From Salinicola peritrichatus (lineage in GTDB: Bacteria; Pseudomonadota; Gammaproteobacteria; Pseudomonadales; Halomonadaceae): 64,000 nt of DNA. Each line of letters begins with the position of its first letter. The first letter of the stretch is position 1. The notes under the pieces were generated by a model. The model worked only from the letters and a program-made list of their open reading frames with translations. It did no database searches and was not told where the DNA came from. Where the stretch lies: NCBI RefSeq assembly GCF_003206715.1, contig NZ_PZJU01000019.1, positions 35,153 through 99,152 of the forward strand, read 5' to 3'. The position numbers and the translations under genes were made by a program. Of the stretch, positions 35,964 through 45,145 are shown piece by piece.

Positions 35964-38893
35964 TGTCGGCATTCGATGCATTCATGAACAACCTGTTTCC
36001 GCCCAAGGCCAAGGGCAAGACGGGGGCAACCGGCCAGGCAACGGCCAACGACGATGGCCAGCGGCATGAGGCCGTCAACGAGCGCACGTTGTTGACGGAC
36101 GAGACGGGACGCCCGCTGTCGCTGCCTCGCGGCAAAGCCCCCACCATGGCGGATATCCGGGAGTCCTATCGGCGCGCGCCGTCGTTCGCCAGCCGCTTGC
36201 CCTGGGTGGAGTACCTGCCTGAGAGCGGCTGTTTCCTGCTCGAAGACGGACAATCCCTGGGCATCGTGGCGGAGGTGACGCCCGCGCCCTCGGAGGGGCG
36301 CTCCGCCGCCGCGCTGGAAGCGATTCGCGACCAGATCGAGTCCGCCCTCCAGGACAGTCTGCCGGAGGTGGATGAGAATCAGTGGGTCGTCCAGCTCTAC
36401 GTCAAGGACGACACCGATCCGCGCGAGGATCTCGAGCGAATTCGTGAATCCATCCCCGCTGCACTCAGGGAGACCGAGTACACCCAAGCCTGGCTGGCCA
36501 GTATGGAGGCGCACTTCAAGGCCATCTCCAAACCGGGGGGGATGTTCGTGGATGACGTGATCACCCAGACGCCCTGGCGAGGACAGACCCGGCGAACGCG
36601 CCTGGTGATCTATCGCTGGGCGGGCAGTGGCAAATCCAAGCTGGGAGAGCGTCGCAGTCGTCTCTCGCCCGAAGCCTTGATCAATCATGTCTACGGCAAG
36701 CTCGAAGCCAAACTCGCCAGCACCGGGCTACCGGTGCGCCGCTACGATGGCCGCGACTTCCATCGCTGGATGATGCCGCGCTTCAATCCGTGCCCCAAAT
36801 TTTCCCCGCAGGATCCGCAGCGCTTCTACGACATCTTCGACTATCCAGGCGATGACGAGAAGCTGTGGTCCTACGACCTGTCCGAGGGCATGCTGGCGAG
36901 CTCCCCACGGGCCGATGCCGAGTCGGGGCTCTGGTTCTTCGATGATCAACCGCAGTGCGTGATTCCGGTCGAAGAGATCCGCAAGGTGCCGAAAGTGGGG
37001 CACCTGACGGCGGAAATCGCACGCGGTCGCAATGCCATTCGCAACGCCACCTTCGATGTGCTCCCGCTGGGTGTCGAAGCCTGTCTGACGATCGTCGCCA
37101 TTCCCCAGGAACCGCTGGAGAGCCATATCGACCTGCTCTACAAGAAGGCGGTCGGGGACAGCGTGCTGGCCGAGAACGTGCGGGAAGATTGCCAGCAGGC
37201 GCGTAAGTTTCTGGGCAAGGACCACAAGATGTATCAGTCCGCCCTGGCGTTCTTTGTCAGTGGCCGCGATGAAGCGGAGCTAGACCAGCGGGTCATGGAT
37301 CTGACGACGCAGTTGAGTACCGCAGACCTCAAACCGGTCGAGCCGGAAAATGAAGTCGCTGGCCTCAATACGTATCTGCGCTGGCTGCCGATGAACTTCG
37401 ATCCCGAGATCGATCGCAAGAATCGCTGGTATACCCGCTTCAACTTCGTGCAGCACCTGGCCAACCTCGCTCCGCTCTATGGCCGTGACCGGGGCACGGG
37501 GCACCCTGGCATCAGCTTCTTCAACCGGGGCGGCGAGACGTTGACCTTCGACCCGCTCAACAAGCTCGACCGCGCCCAGAATGCCCACATGTTCGTGTTC
37601 GGGCCAACCGGGGCGGGTAAGTCCGCAACGCTCAACTCGATCATCGCCCAGGTCACGGCCATGCGCCGTCCGCGCTGGTTCATCGTCGAGAAGGGCAACA
37701 GCTTCGGCCTGCTGGGCGATTATCTCGAGCGCATGGGCCTTTCGGTCAACAAGGTCAAACTCGCGCCGGGCTCCCAAACCCGCTTGCCGCCATTTGCCGA
37801 CGCACACCGATTGCTGGATCCCGACGTCCTGGCCAAGCGGGCCGCGCGCGATCGCCAGGACTACGGTGAGTTCGATGAGCCTGCCCAGACCCCGGCTGAC
37901 CTGCTCGAAGCGCTCGGGCCGATGGGGGGCGATGAGGACGAGGATGTGGAGCGCGATCTTCTCGGCGAGATGGAGATGATGGCGCGACTGATGATCACCG
38001 GTGGCGACCCCAAGGAGGAAGCCGACTATCGGCGGGCCGACAACCGCATGGTTCGTGATGCGGTGATGATCGCGGCAGAGAAGGCTCACGAAGCGGGGCG
38101 GCAGTGCCTGACCGAGGATGTGCGAGCCGCATTCCGGGAGATTGCGCAGGACGAGTCACTGCCCAAGGAGCGTAGTCATCGCGCCTTCATGATGGGCGAG
38201 GGCCTGGGCATGTTTTGTGACGGCTTCGATGGCCAAGTGTTCAATCAGCCGGGCGAAGCCTGGCCGGAGTGCGATGTGACGATCATCGACCTGGCGCACT
38301 ACGCCAACCCCGGCTATGAAGCGCAGTTGGCCCTCTCGGTGATGTCGATCACCAACATGATCACCACCATGGCCGAGCGCGATCAGTACAGTGGCCGCCC
38401 GATCGTTCAGGTGATCGATGAGTGCCACTTGTTGACCGCCAATCCGCTGCTCGCACCGTTTCTGGTAGGCGTGGCCAAAATGGGTCGAAAACTCAACCAC
38501 TGGCTGTGGCTGGCAACCCAGAACGTCAAGGACTTCCCGGATGTGTCGGCCAAGATGCTCAACATGCTGGAGTGGTGGCTATTGCTCAACATGCCACCGA
38601 ATGAGATCGAGGAAGTGCGCCGCTTCAAGACCCTGACCGAGGATCAGCGGCTGATGGTCGAATCGGCTACCAAAGCCTCGGGGAAGTACACCGAGGGCGT
38701 AGTGCTGGGTGGCCGACTCCAGTCGCTGTTCAGAGTCGTGCCGCCGAGCCTTTATCTGTCCCTGGCGGGCACGGAGCCGGAAGAGAAGGCCGAACGGGCC
38801 GAGATCATGCGGGAGTTCAACTGTAGCGAGTTGGATGCCGCGATCAAGGTCGCCGAGAAGCTCGATCGCCTACGCGGTCTCGATGCCGCTTGA
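35963..38893 (+). CDS. traC: Conjugative transfer ATPase TraC (PFL_4706, TIGR03744), VirB4-like
   Basis: A 976-residue cytoplasmic or membrane-associated ATPase that drives pilus assembly and transfer. The N-terminal VirB4-type domain includes LPWVEYLPESGCFLLEDG. The motor domain has Walker A FGPTGAGKSATLNS (about 546-559) and Walker B IVQVIDECHLL (about 812-822), then WLWLATQNVKDFPD. Length is typical for the GI-type TraC. It starts at the base overlapping the lipoprotein stop. Confidence 0.93.
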   Translation: MSAFDAFMNNLFPPKAKGKTGATGQATANDDGQRHEAVNERTLLTDETGRPLSLPRGKAPTMADIRESYRRAPSFASRLPWVEYLPESGCFLLEDGQSLGIVAEVTPAPSEGRSAAALEAIRDQIESALQDSLPEVDENQWVVQLYVKDDTDPREDLERIRESIPAALRETEYTQAWLASMEAHFKAISKPGGMFVDDVITQTPWRGQTRRTRLVIYRWAGSGKSKLGERRSRLSPEALINHVYGKLEAKLASTGLPVRRYDGRDFHRWMMPRFNPCPKFSPQDPQRFYDIFDYPGDDEKLWSYDLSEGMLASSPRADAESGLWFFDDQPQCVIPVEEIRKVPKVGHLTAEIARGRNAIRNATFDVLPLGVEACLTIVAIPQEPLESHIDLLYKKAVGDSVLAENVREDCQQARKFLGKDHKMYQSALAFFVSGRDEAELDQRVMDLTTQLSTADLKPVEPENEVAGLNTYLRWLPMNFDPEIDRKNRWYTRFNFVQHLANLAPLYGRDRGTGHPGISFFNRGGETLTFDPLNKLDRAQNAHMFVFGPTGAGKSATLNSIIAQVTAMRRPRWFIVEKGNSFGLLGDYLERMGLSVNKVKLAPGSQTRLPPFADAHRLLDPDVLAKRAARDRQDYGEFDEPAQTPADLLEALGPMGGDEDEDVERDLLGEMEMMARLMITGGDPKEEADYRRADNRMVRDAVMIAAEKAHEAGRQCLTEDVRAAFREIAQDESLPKERSHRAFMMGEGLGMFCDGFDGQVFNQPGEAWPECDVTIIDLAHYANPGYEAQLALSVMSITNMITTMAERDQYSGRPIVQVIDECHLLTANPLLAPFLVGVAKMGRKLNHWLWLATQNVKDFPDVSAKMLNMLEWWLLLNMPPNEIEEVRRFKTLTEDQRLMVESATKASGKYTEGVVLGGRLQSLFRVVPPSLYLSLAGTEPEEKAERAEIMREFNCSELDAAIKVAEKLDRLRGLDAA

Positions 38894-38908
38894 AGGGGAG
38901 GGATGATG

Positions 38909-39694
38909 ATGGCTGTCAGCCCCGCTTTGCCTCCTCCCTCCTGCCGGCGTGCGACCCAGGCCGCTACCAGGACGTTGCTACGCTATCCGCTGCTGGTCAC
39001 GGTGGCGTTGGGACTGACGCTGCTCTACAGCGTGATGATCGACGTCAACCGGGATGTGATGTGGTGGGCGTTTCCCCCCTTCGCGTTCTATCTCCAGATG
39101 TGGGCCACCGCCCTGACCCGGCTGGGCCGGGGGCCGTCGCGCCGAGCGGGGGATGACATTCTCGGGTTGGGGCAGATGTTGCTGCTCTGGGCTGCCTGGG
39201 GGGCGTTGCTGATCCTGATTATTGCGATCATCGTGGGCATCATTGCCCTGATCGATCCCTCTGGCCTGGCGGGCGTCGGTGAGCCCCCCATGCCGTATCA
39301 ACCCCGCATCGAATCGGACCTGGCACCGATCCTGATCGATGAACCTGCACCATGGCATGAAGCGCATTGCCTGATGCTACTGGCCATGGCGCTAGCGCTT
39401 GTGGCCTGCCGCTGGTCACTGTTGGCGGGATACCTGGTGTTGACGTCGCGGCAGTCACTGTCCGGTGTGATCAAGCGCTGCTGGCTGGGTAGTCAGGCGA
39501 CCGTGAGCGGGATCCTGCCGGCCATGGCCGTGGCGATTCCCATCGCGGTGTTGGCGATGCTGTCGCTGGCTTCACCGTCCCTCTCGATACTGTCATTGGC
39601 GGCGTCACCGTTGTTGGCCTTTTTTGCCGCCTTTGCCTTTGCCTTGGGGGATGCGCTCTACTCCGACCCGGAGATAACGGAGAGAGCGCCATGA
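38909..39694 (+). CDS. Polytopic membrane protein of the conjugative element
   Basis: A 261-residue protein with about six hydrophobic helices, including a very hydrophobic one near 95-115 (LLILIIAIIVGIIALI). Not recognised as a named family. Three consecutive ATG codons occur; I chose the third (38909), which has the best spacing from GGGGAGGG. It overlaps the DUF2726 gene by four bases, so the two are likely made together. The slot after traC is variable between related elements. Confidence 0.6.
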   Translation: MAVSPALPPPSCRRATQAATRTLLRYPLLVTVALGLTLLYSVMIDVNRDVMWWAFPPFAFYLQMWATALTRLGRGPSRRAGDDILGLGQMLLLWAAWGALLILIIAIIVGIIALIDPSGLAGVGEPPMPYQPRIESDLAPILIDEPAPWHEAHCLMLLAMALALVACRWSLLAGYLVLTSRQSLSGVIKRCWLGSQATVSGILPAMAVAIPIAVLAMLSLASPSLSILSLAASPLLAFFAAFAFALGDALYSDPEITERAP

Positions 39695-40248
39695 TTACCG
39701 AATTTGTCATCCTGAGTGTGCTGATTGTCCTGCTCATCGCCAGCGGCCTGTGGCTGCTACAGCGTCAGATTCGCGGCAAGATCAAGCTGCCCTATCGACG
39801 CCGCGACACCCTCAATACGCCCATGGAGCAGGCGTTCTATCGTGCCGTCTCGCGTGCGCTGGGTGACGATTACTATCTCGCCTGCAAGGTGCGTGTCGCG
39901 GATCTGCTGGAGGTGGCGTTTCGCCAGCGCCATGCGCGGGATCAACGCTGGTGGCGTCATTTCCGGCTGATCAGTTCGAAGCATGTCGATCTGGTGGTGT
40001 GCGAGCCGGCCGGCGGGCGCATTCTTCTGGCGATCGAGCTCGACGATCGCAGTCATCAGCGCGGCGATCGCAAGCGCCGCGACCGTTTCATAGACCGGGC
40101 TTTTTCATCGGCGAAGCTGCCCCTCCTGCGTGTTCCGGCGCAGGGCCGTTTCGATGTCGACGACATTCGGCGGCAGCTATCGCCCTATCTCACGACCCCG
40201 GAAGAAGGATCGGGCTTATGTCAGAAATCTCTCTCCCCGACGCGGTGA
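39691..40248 (+). CDS. Membrane-anchored DUF2726 protein (nuclease-like fold)
   Basis: A 185-residue protein. An N-terminal membrane helix (about 4-24) is followed by a DUF2726 domain: EQAFYRAVSRALG, then HVDLVVCEPAGGRILLAIELDD and a KLPLLRVPAQGRF end. The D...E(x)L pattern with surrounding strands matches the PD-(D/E)XK-like core proposed for this family, so DNA cleavage or DNA binding at the membrane is possible. Not experimentally defined in any homologue I can name. Overlaps both neighbours. Confidence 0.72.
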   Translation: MITEFVILSVLIVLLIASGLWLLQRQIRGKIKLPYRRRDTLNTPMEQAFYRAVSRALGDDYYLACKVRVADLLEVAFRQRHARDQRWWRHFRLISSKHVDLVVCEPAGGRILLAIELDDRSHQRGDRKRRDRFIDRAFSSAKLPLLRVPAQGRFDVDDIRRQLSPYLTTPEEGSGLCQKSLSPTR

Positions 40249-40874
40249 GCGTCGATGCGCGTGAGCGCGTACTCCATCTGCTTCCGGTCCTGCAGGTGGA
40301 TCCTTTCGACCGCATCGACGTCGAGAACATCTCGTTGAGCGTATCGGTGAGCTGGCGTGACACCCCAATCATGCCGCAGGGGGGCTGGGGCATCCGTCAA
40401 CCTTATCCGAATCGGCTGTATTTCGTGGGCGGTTCTGCCGACTGTCAGTTGGGACAATTTATCCCGTTACCGGCTGACGCCGATCGGGGCGAGGTGGTCT
40501 TTCATTGGACTGTGAGTGGTGAAGTGACACAGATAATGCCTGGGACGTTTCAGATTACCCACTCGCTCGATCTGACGTTCTGTGAGGGTGTCGGTATGAC
40601 CTACTCCATGGACGTGGCCAACTGGTGGGCGCTGAGTGAGTTTGCCGAGGGCGGTTCGTCACCGGAGATTGGCCGCAACCGCGTGTCTCGTTTGAAGGCG
40701 GCTGGTGTTTCACCGTCTCGTCAAGCCACGGTAGAGAGCAAATCTCGTGATGGCGAGTGGCACTTGGATATTCGGGAGTCGTTGTCTTTGCCAGCCATCA
40801 CTTTGGGTGAGTGTTGGACCATCGAAACCTATGGCGGTGAGGCTGCCAGGGACTACTTGGAGGCGTTGCGATGA
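40218..40874 (+). CDS. Uncharacterised protein of the conjugative element
   Basis: A 218-residue soluble protein with no signal peptide or membrane helix. Beta-rich, with many Trp/Gly pairs (MPQGGWGIRQPYPNRLYFVG). No family recognised. I start at ATG 40218, preceded by AAGGA, which overlaps the DUF2726 gene by 31 bases; the ORF runs further upstream in frame but only through coding sequence of its neighbour. It overlaps the DsbC-like gene by four bases, so it is part of the same operon. Confidence 0.6.
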   Translation: MSEISLPDAVSVDARERVLHLLPVLQVDPFDRIDVENISLSVSVSWRDTPIMPQGGWGIRQPYPNRLYFVGGSADCQLGQFIPLPADADRGEVVFHWTVSGEVTQIMPGTFQITHSLDLTFCEGVGMTYSMDVANWWALSEFAEGGSSPEIGRNRVSRLKAAGVSPSRQATVESKSRDGEWHLDIRESLSLPAITLGECWTIETYGGEAARDYLEALR

Positions 40875-41650
40875 AACCGTTAATGAGGTCGCTGTTGTCA
40901 GGATGTGCCTTGTCGCTGGTCCTCTCGGTACCCGCAAACGGTGCCGGACTCTCTCTCACTGATACGCCGGACACGGATCCTCCTGCCGCGTTGCAGAGCC
41001 TCACGATCAACGGACAGACGTTGACGCCGGAATCGGTGCAGCCGGTGCCGCTCGAAGGGCAGATCTACGAGGTTCGCTTGAAGAACGGTGACACCGTCTA
41101 TAGCGATGCAGCGGGCCGTTACATGGTGCTGGGCAGTCTCTATGACAATTCTCCGGATGGCCTGGTCAATATGACCGAGCAGAACGACCGGGAAGGAAGA
41201 TTGGCTCAGCTCGCCGGATTGAGCTCCGATCAAATTGTCGTGTTTCCTGCTATGGGGGAATCGATCGGTACGATCACGGTGTTCAGTGACACGACCTGCC
41301 CTTATTGCCAGATGTTGCATCAGGAGATCGGTCAGTTGACGGCTGCCGGCGTCGAGGTGCATTACGTGCCATTCCCACGCGATGGCAGTCAATCCCCAGC
41401 CGCACGTCAACTGGCTCAGGTGATGTGCTCTGAATCCCCCCGAGCAGCAATGACGGCTGCCTTTCGGGGGGAGGCGCTGGAAGCCACGCCGACGGATAGC
41501 TGCTCGGCTGCTGTGTCGAACGGCTTTGCGCTGGGGCAGCGGTTTGGTGTGAAGGGTACGCCCTCGATCGTTCTCCCCAATGGCGAGATGGGCGAGGGGT
41601 ATGTGCCCGCGCAGCAGCTAATTGAGGCGATCAAGAGATCCAGCTCATGA
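40871..41650 (+). CDS. DsbC-like periplasmic thiol-disulfide isomerase
   Basis: A 259-residue exported protein with signal peptide ending NGAG (about 1-25). An N-terminal DsbC dimerisation-like region (ITINGQTL type, then YEVRLKNGDTVYSD) is followed by a thioredoxin domain with active site CPYC in DTTCPYCQMLHQEI (about 142-145) and the cis-Pro segment FGVKGTPSIVLPNGE. It probably shuffles disulfides in the Cys-rich transfer proteins such as the TraU/TraH-like ones. Overlaps neighbours on both sides by four bases. Confidence 0.88.
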   Translation: MKPLMRSLLSGCALSLVLSVPANGAGLSLTDTPDTDPPAALQSLTINGQTLTPESVQPVPLEGQIYEVRLKNGDTVYSDAAGRYMVLGSLYDNSPDGLVNMTEQNDREGRLAQLAGLSSDQIVVFPAMGESIGTITVFSDTTCPYCQMLHQEIGQLTAAGVEVHYVPFPRDGSQSPAARQLAQVMCSESPRAAMTAAFRGEALEATPTDSCSAAVSNGFALGQRFGVKGTPSIVLPNGEMGEGYVPAQQLIEAIKRSSS

Positions 41651-42222
41651 ATCCGATGCGACAGCGACAGATTTTCACTGAAGCTATGCAGTTTGCGATT
41701 GGTGACGATGAACCGGCCACATTTCTGCGGTTATGGCTCGAGGGAGAGTGGGAAGCGCTCGAAAAAGAGTGGCCGGATTACTCGATACCGGGCGAGCTGA
41801 AAAAAGCAGTTAATCGGTATTGGGATCTGGTACGTGCCGACAGACAGGTTGTGATGTATGCCTACCAGTACGACTTAGACGGTCCTGGGTGCGTTGCCTT
41901 GCAGCCCGTTCGAGACGCTGCCCCTATCGTACTCGAACCATCGGAAGTAGAGACGTTCCTGGCCATCATCGCCGGTGATGAACCCCTCGAAGGCCTCCTG
42001 CTCGAAAATTGTCAGGATGACCTGGTGGAGGAGGCTGACGATGGCGAAATACTAGTCTCGGCAGAAATCCCCTTGCTCGAGTTGAGAAGCCGAACTTTCT
42101 ATTGGCAGCACACTGATGCGTCGCCGCTTGAAGCGCAGCTTCTGAAACGAATCCATCTGGCGTCAGCGCCATGGCAGGCACGGGGAGCTGATATGGTCCA
42201 AATCGTTGGATACTCTAGGTAG
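41647..42222 (+). CDS. Uncharacterised acidic protein
   Basis: A 191-residue, strongly acidic soluble protein without signal peptide or helix. Trp-rich N-terminus (LWLEGEWEALEKEWPDYS). No family recognised. It overlaps the DsbC-like gene by four bases and is the last gene of this operon; codon use appears less GC-rich than in the core transfer genes, which suggests later acquisition. Confidence 0.55.
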   Translation: MNPMRQRQIFTEAMQFAIGDDEPATFLRLWLEGEWEALEKEWPDYSIPGELKKAVNRYWDLVRADRQVVMYAYQYDLDGPGCVALQPVRDAAPIVLEPSEVETFLAIIAGDEPLEGLLLENCQDDLVEEADDGEILVSAEIPLLELRSRTFYWQHTDASPLEAQLLKRIHLASAPWQARGADMVQIVGYSR

Positions 42223-42270
42223 TAGAGTTATCAAATTCCAACTGCTTACAGCAAACCCTTACGCTCTCGT

Positions 42271-42358
42271 TTAACATTTCCCGATGACTGGCACTGCACC
42301 TTCCAGTGACAGTGACCCTGGGCTAGGCACGCACCACCAGGAGAGGAGAGCCTTGATC
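42271..42358 (+). promoter_or_regulatory. Leader with TTAACATTTCCC element
   Basis: TTAACATTTCCC at 42271-42282, 88 bases before the next gene. Lacks the GGATCC part seen in the other three leaders. Confidence 0.4.
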
Positions 42359-42628
42359 ATGACTGATGATAGAAATGATGCGCTTGACAACCCGGCAAGG
42401 CTGAATGAGTCCCCACCGCCCTGTGAAGAGGCCGATCTGAGCTGTGACGAGTACATGGTTTTTGCGATGAAAGACAGTCATCACGCCTTCAGCCTTGGGC
42501 TCGAAACTGTGTTGGAATGCATTCGTGCGGCAGAGCTGGAAGGGGCCGTTCCTAAACTCCCTGCTCAATGGTGGTGGGATCTAAAACAACGCTACTCGCT
42601 CGACTTCAAGCACGCCCCGCTGGACTAG
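42359..42628 (+). CDS. Small acidic protein, unknown
   Basis: An 89-residue acidic protein rich in Glu/Asp in its first half, ending in AQWWWDLKQRYSLDF. ATG 42359 follows GGAGAGGAG; a TTG six bases earlier is also possible. Function unknown. It has its own TTAACATTT leader, like the conjugation operons, so it is probably regulated with them. Confidence 0.55.
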   Translation: MTDDRNDALDNPARLNESPPPCEEADLSCDEYMVFAMKDSHHAFSLGLETVLECIRAAELEGAVPKLPAQWWWDLKQRYSLDFKHAPLD

Positions 42629-42666
42629 CAATCTGTTGTGGCACGCTGCCCTCTGGGCATGGCTTA

Positions 42667-43563
42667 TCAGCGAGTGCCCAGAATTTCCTCCGCCAACTCA
42701 ACCAGTTCTTCCCGCCGGGGTCGCTTTGCCCTTTCTGGCGACATATTGAGCAGGTTTTTGAAGTGATCCCGGTTAAATTCGATTGTCTGTCGGTAAATTT
42801 CCCTGGCATGAGGAGGTCGTCCGGTGGTGACTTGCATCACCATAGTTTCTTCGAGATGTTGATTGCTGTGACGTGCCCTGTGATGGATAAAGCAGACATC
42901 CAGCGATAGGTACTTCCCTTCTTGCCAACCAATCCGATGACTTTTATGGTCAATCACCACACCTCGCACCTGGTGCTCCTCTATGGCTGCAAGCAACTCT
43001 GGGTTATTAAACACAACGCGCCCCGCTAGGCTCTTTGAGACCGTCATATAGGCAAACACCCAAGGAATATTCTGGAGTGTTGCCCCCATGTAAAGATGCC
43101 CATCCCAGTCCCTATAATCCTCTAGCATTTGTTTGGCCAGGGCATATGAAATCCTGATCCCAATATCCTTCTCCAACAAATAAACCACTCGGTCGAAATT
43201 AGGTACAAGAATATCCAGTATCTTGTCGCCTAGGGGATCTGCCGCAGGTCGCCGAGAGTTTCGATCATATTCCTGAGGGTTAGAGTAAGGGCAGTTTTCG
43301 TAGGCCCAATCACGATACTCTGCAAGTCCTTCTACATTACCCTGGTAGTGGCGTGCATAAGGGGCGTCGGTGTTGGCTAATTTAAACAGAAACCCCAAAA
43401 TCAAGATTGGATTGTCACATCCAGGACACACAGCGAAGGTGGCCGGATCCCCACCTCGGTTGTTGGTGTACCAAGGCTTTTGCTTACCCGTGGAGGCTTC
43501 AAAAGTCTCCTTATCCAATGGAAGTTCATCCCAATCCGACGTTTGTAGCTTATAGACGTCCAT
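42667..43563 (-). CDS. Orphan reversed gene inside the conjugation module
   Basis: A 298-residue protein on the opposite strand to all surrounding transfer genes and visibly less GC-rich. Possible zinc site: CPGC (about 47-50), followed by YARHY and NCPYSNP (a second His and Cys about 20-40 residues on). A later segment (VVIDHKSHRIGW, then CFIHHRARH) is His-rich. No family recognised. GGGGAG precedes ATG 43563. It probably is cargo, perhaps a defence or exclusion function, inserted between two promoter leaders. The function is inference only. Confidence 0.6.
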   Translation of the reverse strand: MDVYKLQTSDWDELPLDKETFEASTGKQKPWYTNNRGGDPATFAVCPGCDNPILILGFLFKLANTDAPYARHYQGNVEGLAEYRDWAYENCPYSNPQEYDRNSRRPAADPLGDKILDILVPNFDRVVYLLEKDIGIRISYALAKQMLEDYRDWDGHLYMGATLQNIPWVFAYMTVSKSLAGRVVFNNPELLAAIEEHQVRGVVIDHKSHRIGWQEGKYLSLDVCFIHHRARHSNQHLEETMVMQVTTGRPPHAREIYRQTIEFNRDHFKNLLNMSPERAKRPRREELVELAEEILGTR

Positions 43564-43663
43564 GCTGACTCCCCAGATTGGTCAGTAGAGTGGATGCAGG
43601 CTCCGAGTGTAACGCGGTCATTTTCCCAGTCACGTCGAATGCTAAAAACGCTACCCAATCCAT

Positions 43664-43742
43664 TTAACATTCTCTACTGCCGACTCCCACTGACCCCGGT
43701 ACACCTGATGGCTGGATCCATCCGCTGCGCGTGGAGTCAGCC
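43664..43742 (+). promoter_or_regulatory. Leader of last conjugation operon, TTAACATTCTC element
   Basis: TTAACATTCTC at 43664, GGATCCAT 50 bases later (43714). Same arrangement as the leaders at 22321 and 30992. Confidence 0.45.
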
Positions 43743-44177
43743 ATGCCCCTACCACATCTACGGCGTCTGGCCGTTGTCAGAACGCTCTGCTGTTTCACCT
43801 TTATGAGCCTGGCTGGCGCTGCGAGCGCCGGCGTCGAGGTCTTCACGATTGCGGGTTTGCCTGTCACCCACGCACCAGACGATGCGGCCATCGTGGAGCT
43901 CGATGCGCCGGCCCGATTGGATGCGCAACTCTCCCAGGGGTTGCCGGCAGACCCTGAACGGGCCAGACAGGCCATGAGGGCGCGGGTATCCCGCCCGGAC
44001 TGGCCTGAGATGAAGGCTCGCTACCAATCGGCCTATACCGGGCTGACCCGCGCCTGGATGCTGGGCGTGACCAAAATCCCGGCGGTGGTCGTGGATGGCC
44101 GCTTCGTGGTCTATGGCGAGCCCGATGTGGCGCAGGCACTCTCTGAGATCGACCGAGCGCAGGAGGGGCAGCCATGA
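43743..44177 (+). CDS. PFL_4709 (TIGR03757, DUF1525), TrbC/TraW-like
   Basis: A 144-residue exported protein. Signal peptide ends in AASAG (about 1-26). The mature part begins VEVFTIAGLPVT and has the family ending TRAWMLGVTKIPAVVVDGRF then VVYGEPDV, a thioredoxin-like fold with the cis-Pro (KIPAVV) but no CXXC. I start at ATG 43743 (GGAG upstream). Overlaps the next gene by four bases. Confidence 0.85.
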   Translation: MPLPHLRRLAVVRTLCCFTFMSLAGAASAGVEVFTIAGLPVTHAPDDAAIVELDAPARLDAQLSQGLPADPERARQAMRARVSRPDWPEMKARYQSAYTGLTRAWMLGVTKIPAVVVDGRFVVYGEPDVAQALSEIDRAQEGQP

Positions 44178-45142
44178 TTCAGCGACTGCAACGTGTCCTG
44201 ACAGGGGGGATGCTGGCACTAGCGCTGGCTTTGGCGGGAGCTGTCGCCGCACCGCCGGCCAAGGCGATCACCACACCGGAAATCGCCGCATCTGCCTTGA
44301 GTTTCGATTGTCTCGAGTACGAGGTGATCGGCATTTGCGCCTGGCTTAACTGTGGCATCTGGGGCTGTACGGTCGTGACGTCGATTCGGGTCAAGAACTA
44401 CGTCCCCGAACTGGTCGTCTCTTCCTATGAGAACACTGGCGAGAACCCCTGGACCGAAATGTCCTACCTGTCCCCGCCAGTAGGGGACGCGCTCGGAGGA
44501 GGCAGGACGACCGAAGAAGCCACGACGCGCCACTCCAACACCCACTTCAAGAATGTGGACGTCGTTGGCCATCCCGGCAATCCCGGCTTTTACAGCTACT
44601 TCCAGGGCAGTCCCTACGACCTGGGTTTCATGTGCAGTGGTGAAGCCGTCTCGTTCAATCCCTATTTCATCTCGACGCTGGACGCCCTGGCGTGGCGCTC
44701 GGGTGTCCCTGAGTCGGCGTATCCCGAAGCGTTGACGCCAGGCATGAGAGAGATGGGCGCTCCAGGAGATCTGTGGAGCCCTATCTATCCGAGAAGTGGG
44801 TTCGTTTCCCAATACCACGACTACAAGGTCGCCGCCTCCACCGCACAGCGGGCCGCCGATATCCTGACGCGCGAAGGGCAGCCGCATGTTTATCAGCCAT
44901 TGACGCCCCACGACTCGCCTCAGAGTGGATTCTGGGTGCCGGATCCCGTGATGGAGGGTGATGACAACACTCACAAGTGGCAGCGGCTCGAACCCAACCT
45001 CACGATGTCCTGCTCGCTGTTCCCCGACGGTGGCCAGGACAACGACCTGCGTGAGCCTGGCGATTACGTCTGGGCGTTGTGGCGACCCTACCGGTGTTGT
45101 CAGCGCCGTGGGCAGGAACTGCTGTGGTTTACAGGAGAGTAA
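44174..45142 (+). CDS. PFL_4710 (TIGR03756), TraU-like
   Basis: A 322-residue exported, Cys-rich protein. Signal peptide about 1-32. The family opening FDCLEYEVIGICAWLNCGIWGC contains four Cys, and further Cys follow toward the C-terminus (SCSLFPDGG and YRCCQRRGQ). This is the TraU-type periplasmic protein needed for DNA transfer; its disulfides are likely partners of the DsbC-like protein encoded upstream. Three bases separate it from the TraH-like gene. Confidence 0.87.
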   Translation: MIQRLQRVLTGGMLALALALAGAVAAPPAKAITTPEIAASALSFDCLEYEVIGICAWLNCGIWGCTVVTSIRVKNYVPELVVSSYENTGENPWTEMSYLSPPVGDALGGGRTTEEATTRHSNTHFKNVDVVGHPGNPGFYSYFQGSPYDLGFMCSGEAVSFNPYFISTLDALAWRSGVPESAYPEALTPGMREMGAPGDLWSPIYPRSGFVSQYHDYKVAASTAQRAADILTREGQPHVYQPLTPHDSPQSGFWVPDPVMEGDDNTHKWQRLEPNLTMSCSLFPDGGQDNDLREPGDYVWALWRPYRCCQRRGQELLWFTGE

Positions 45143-45145
45143 TCG

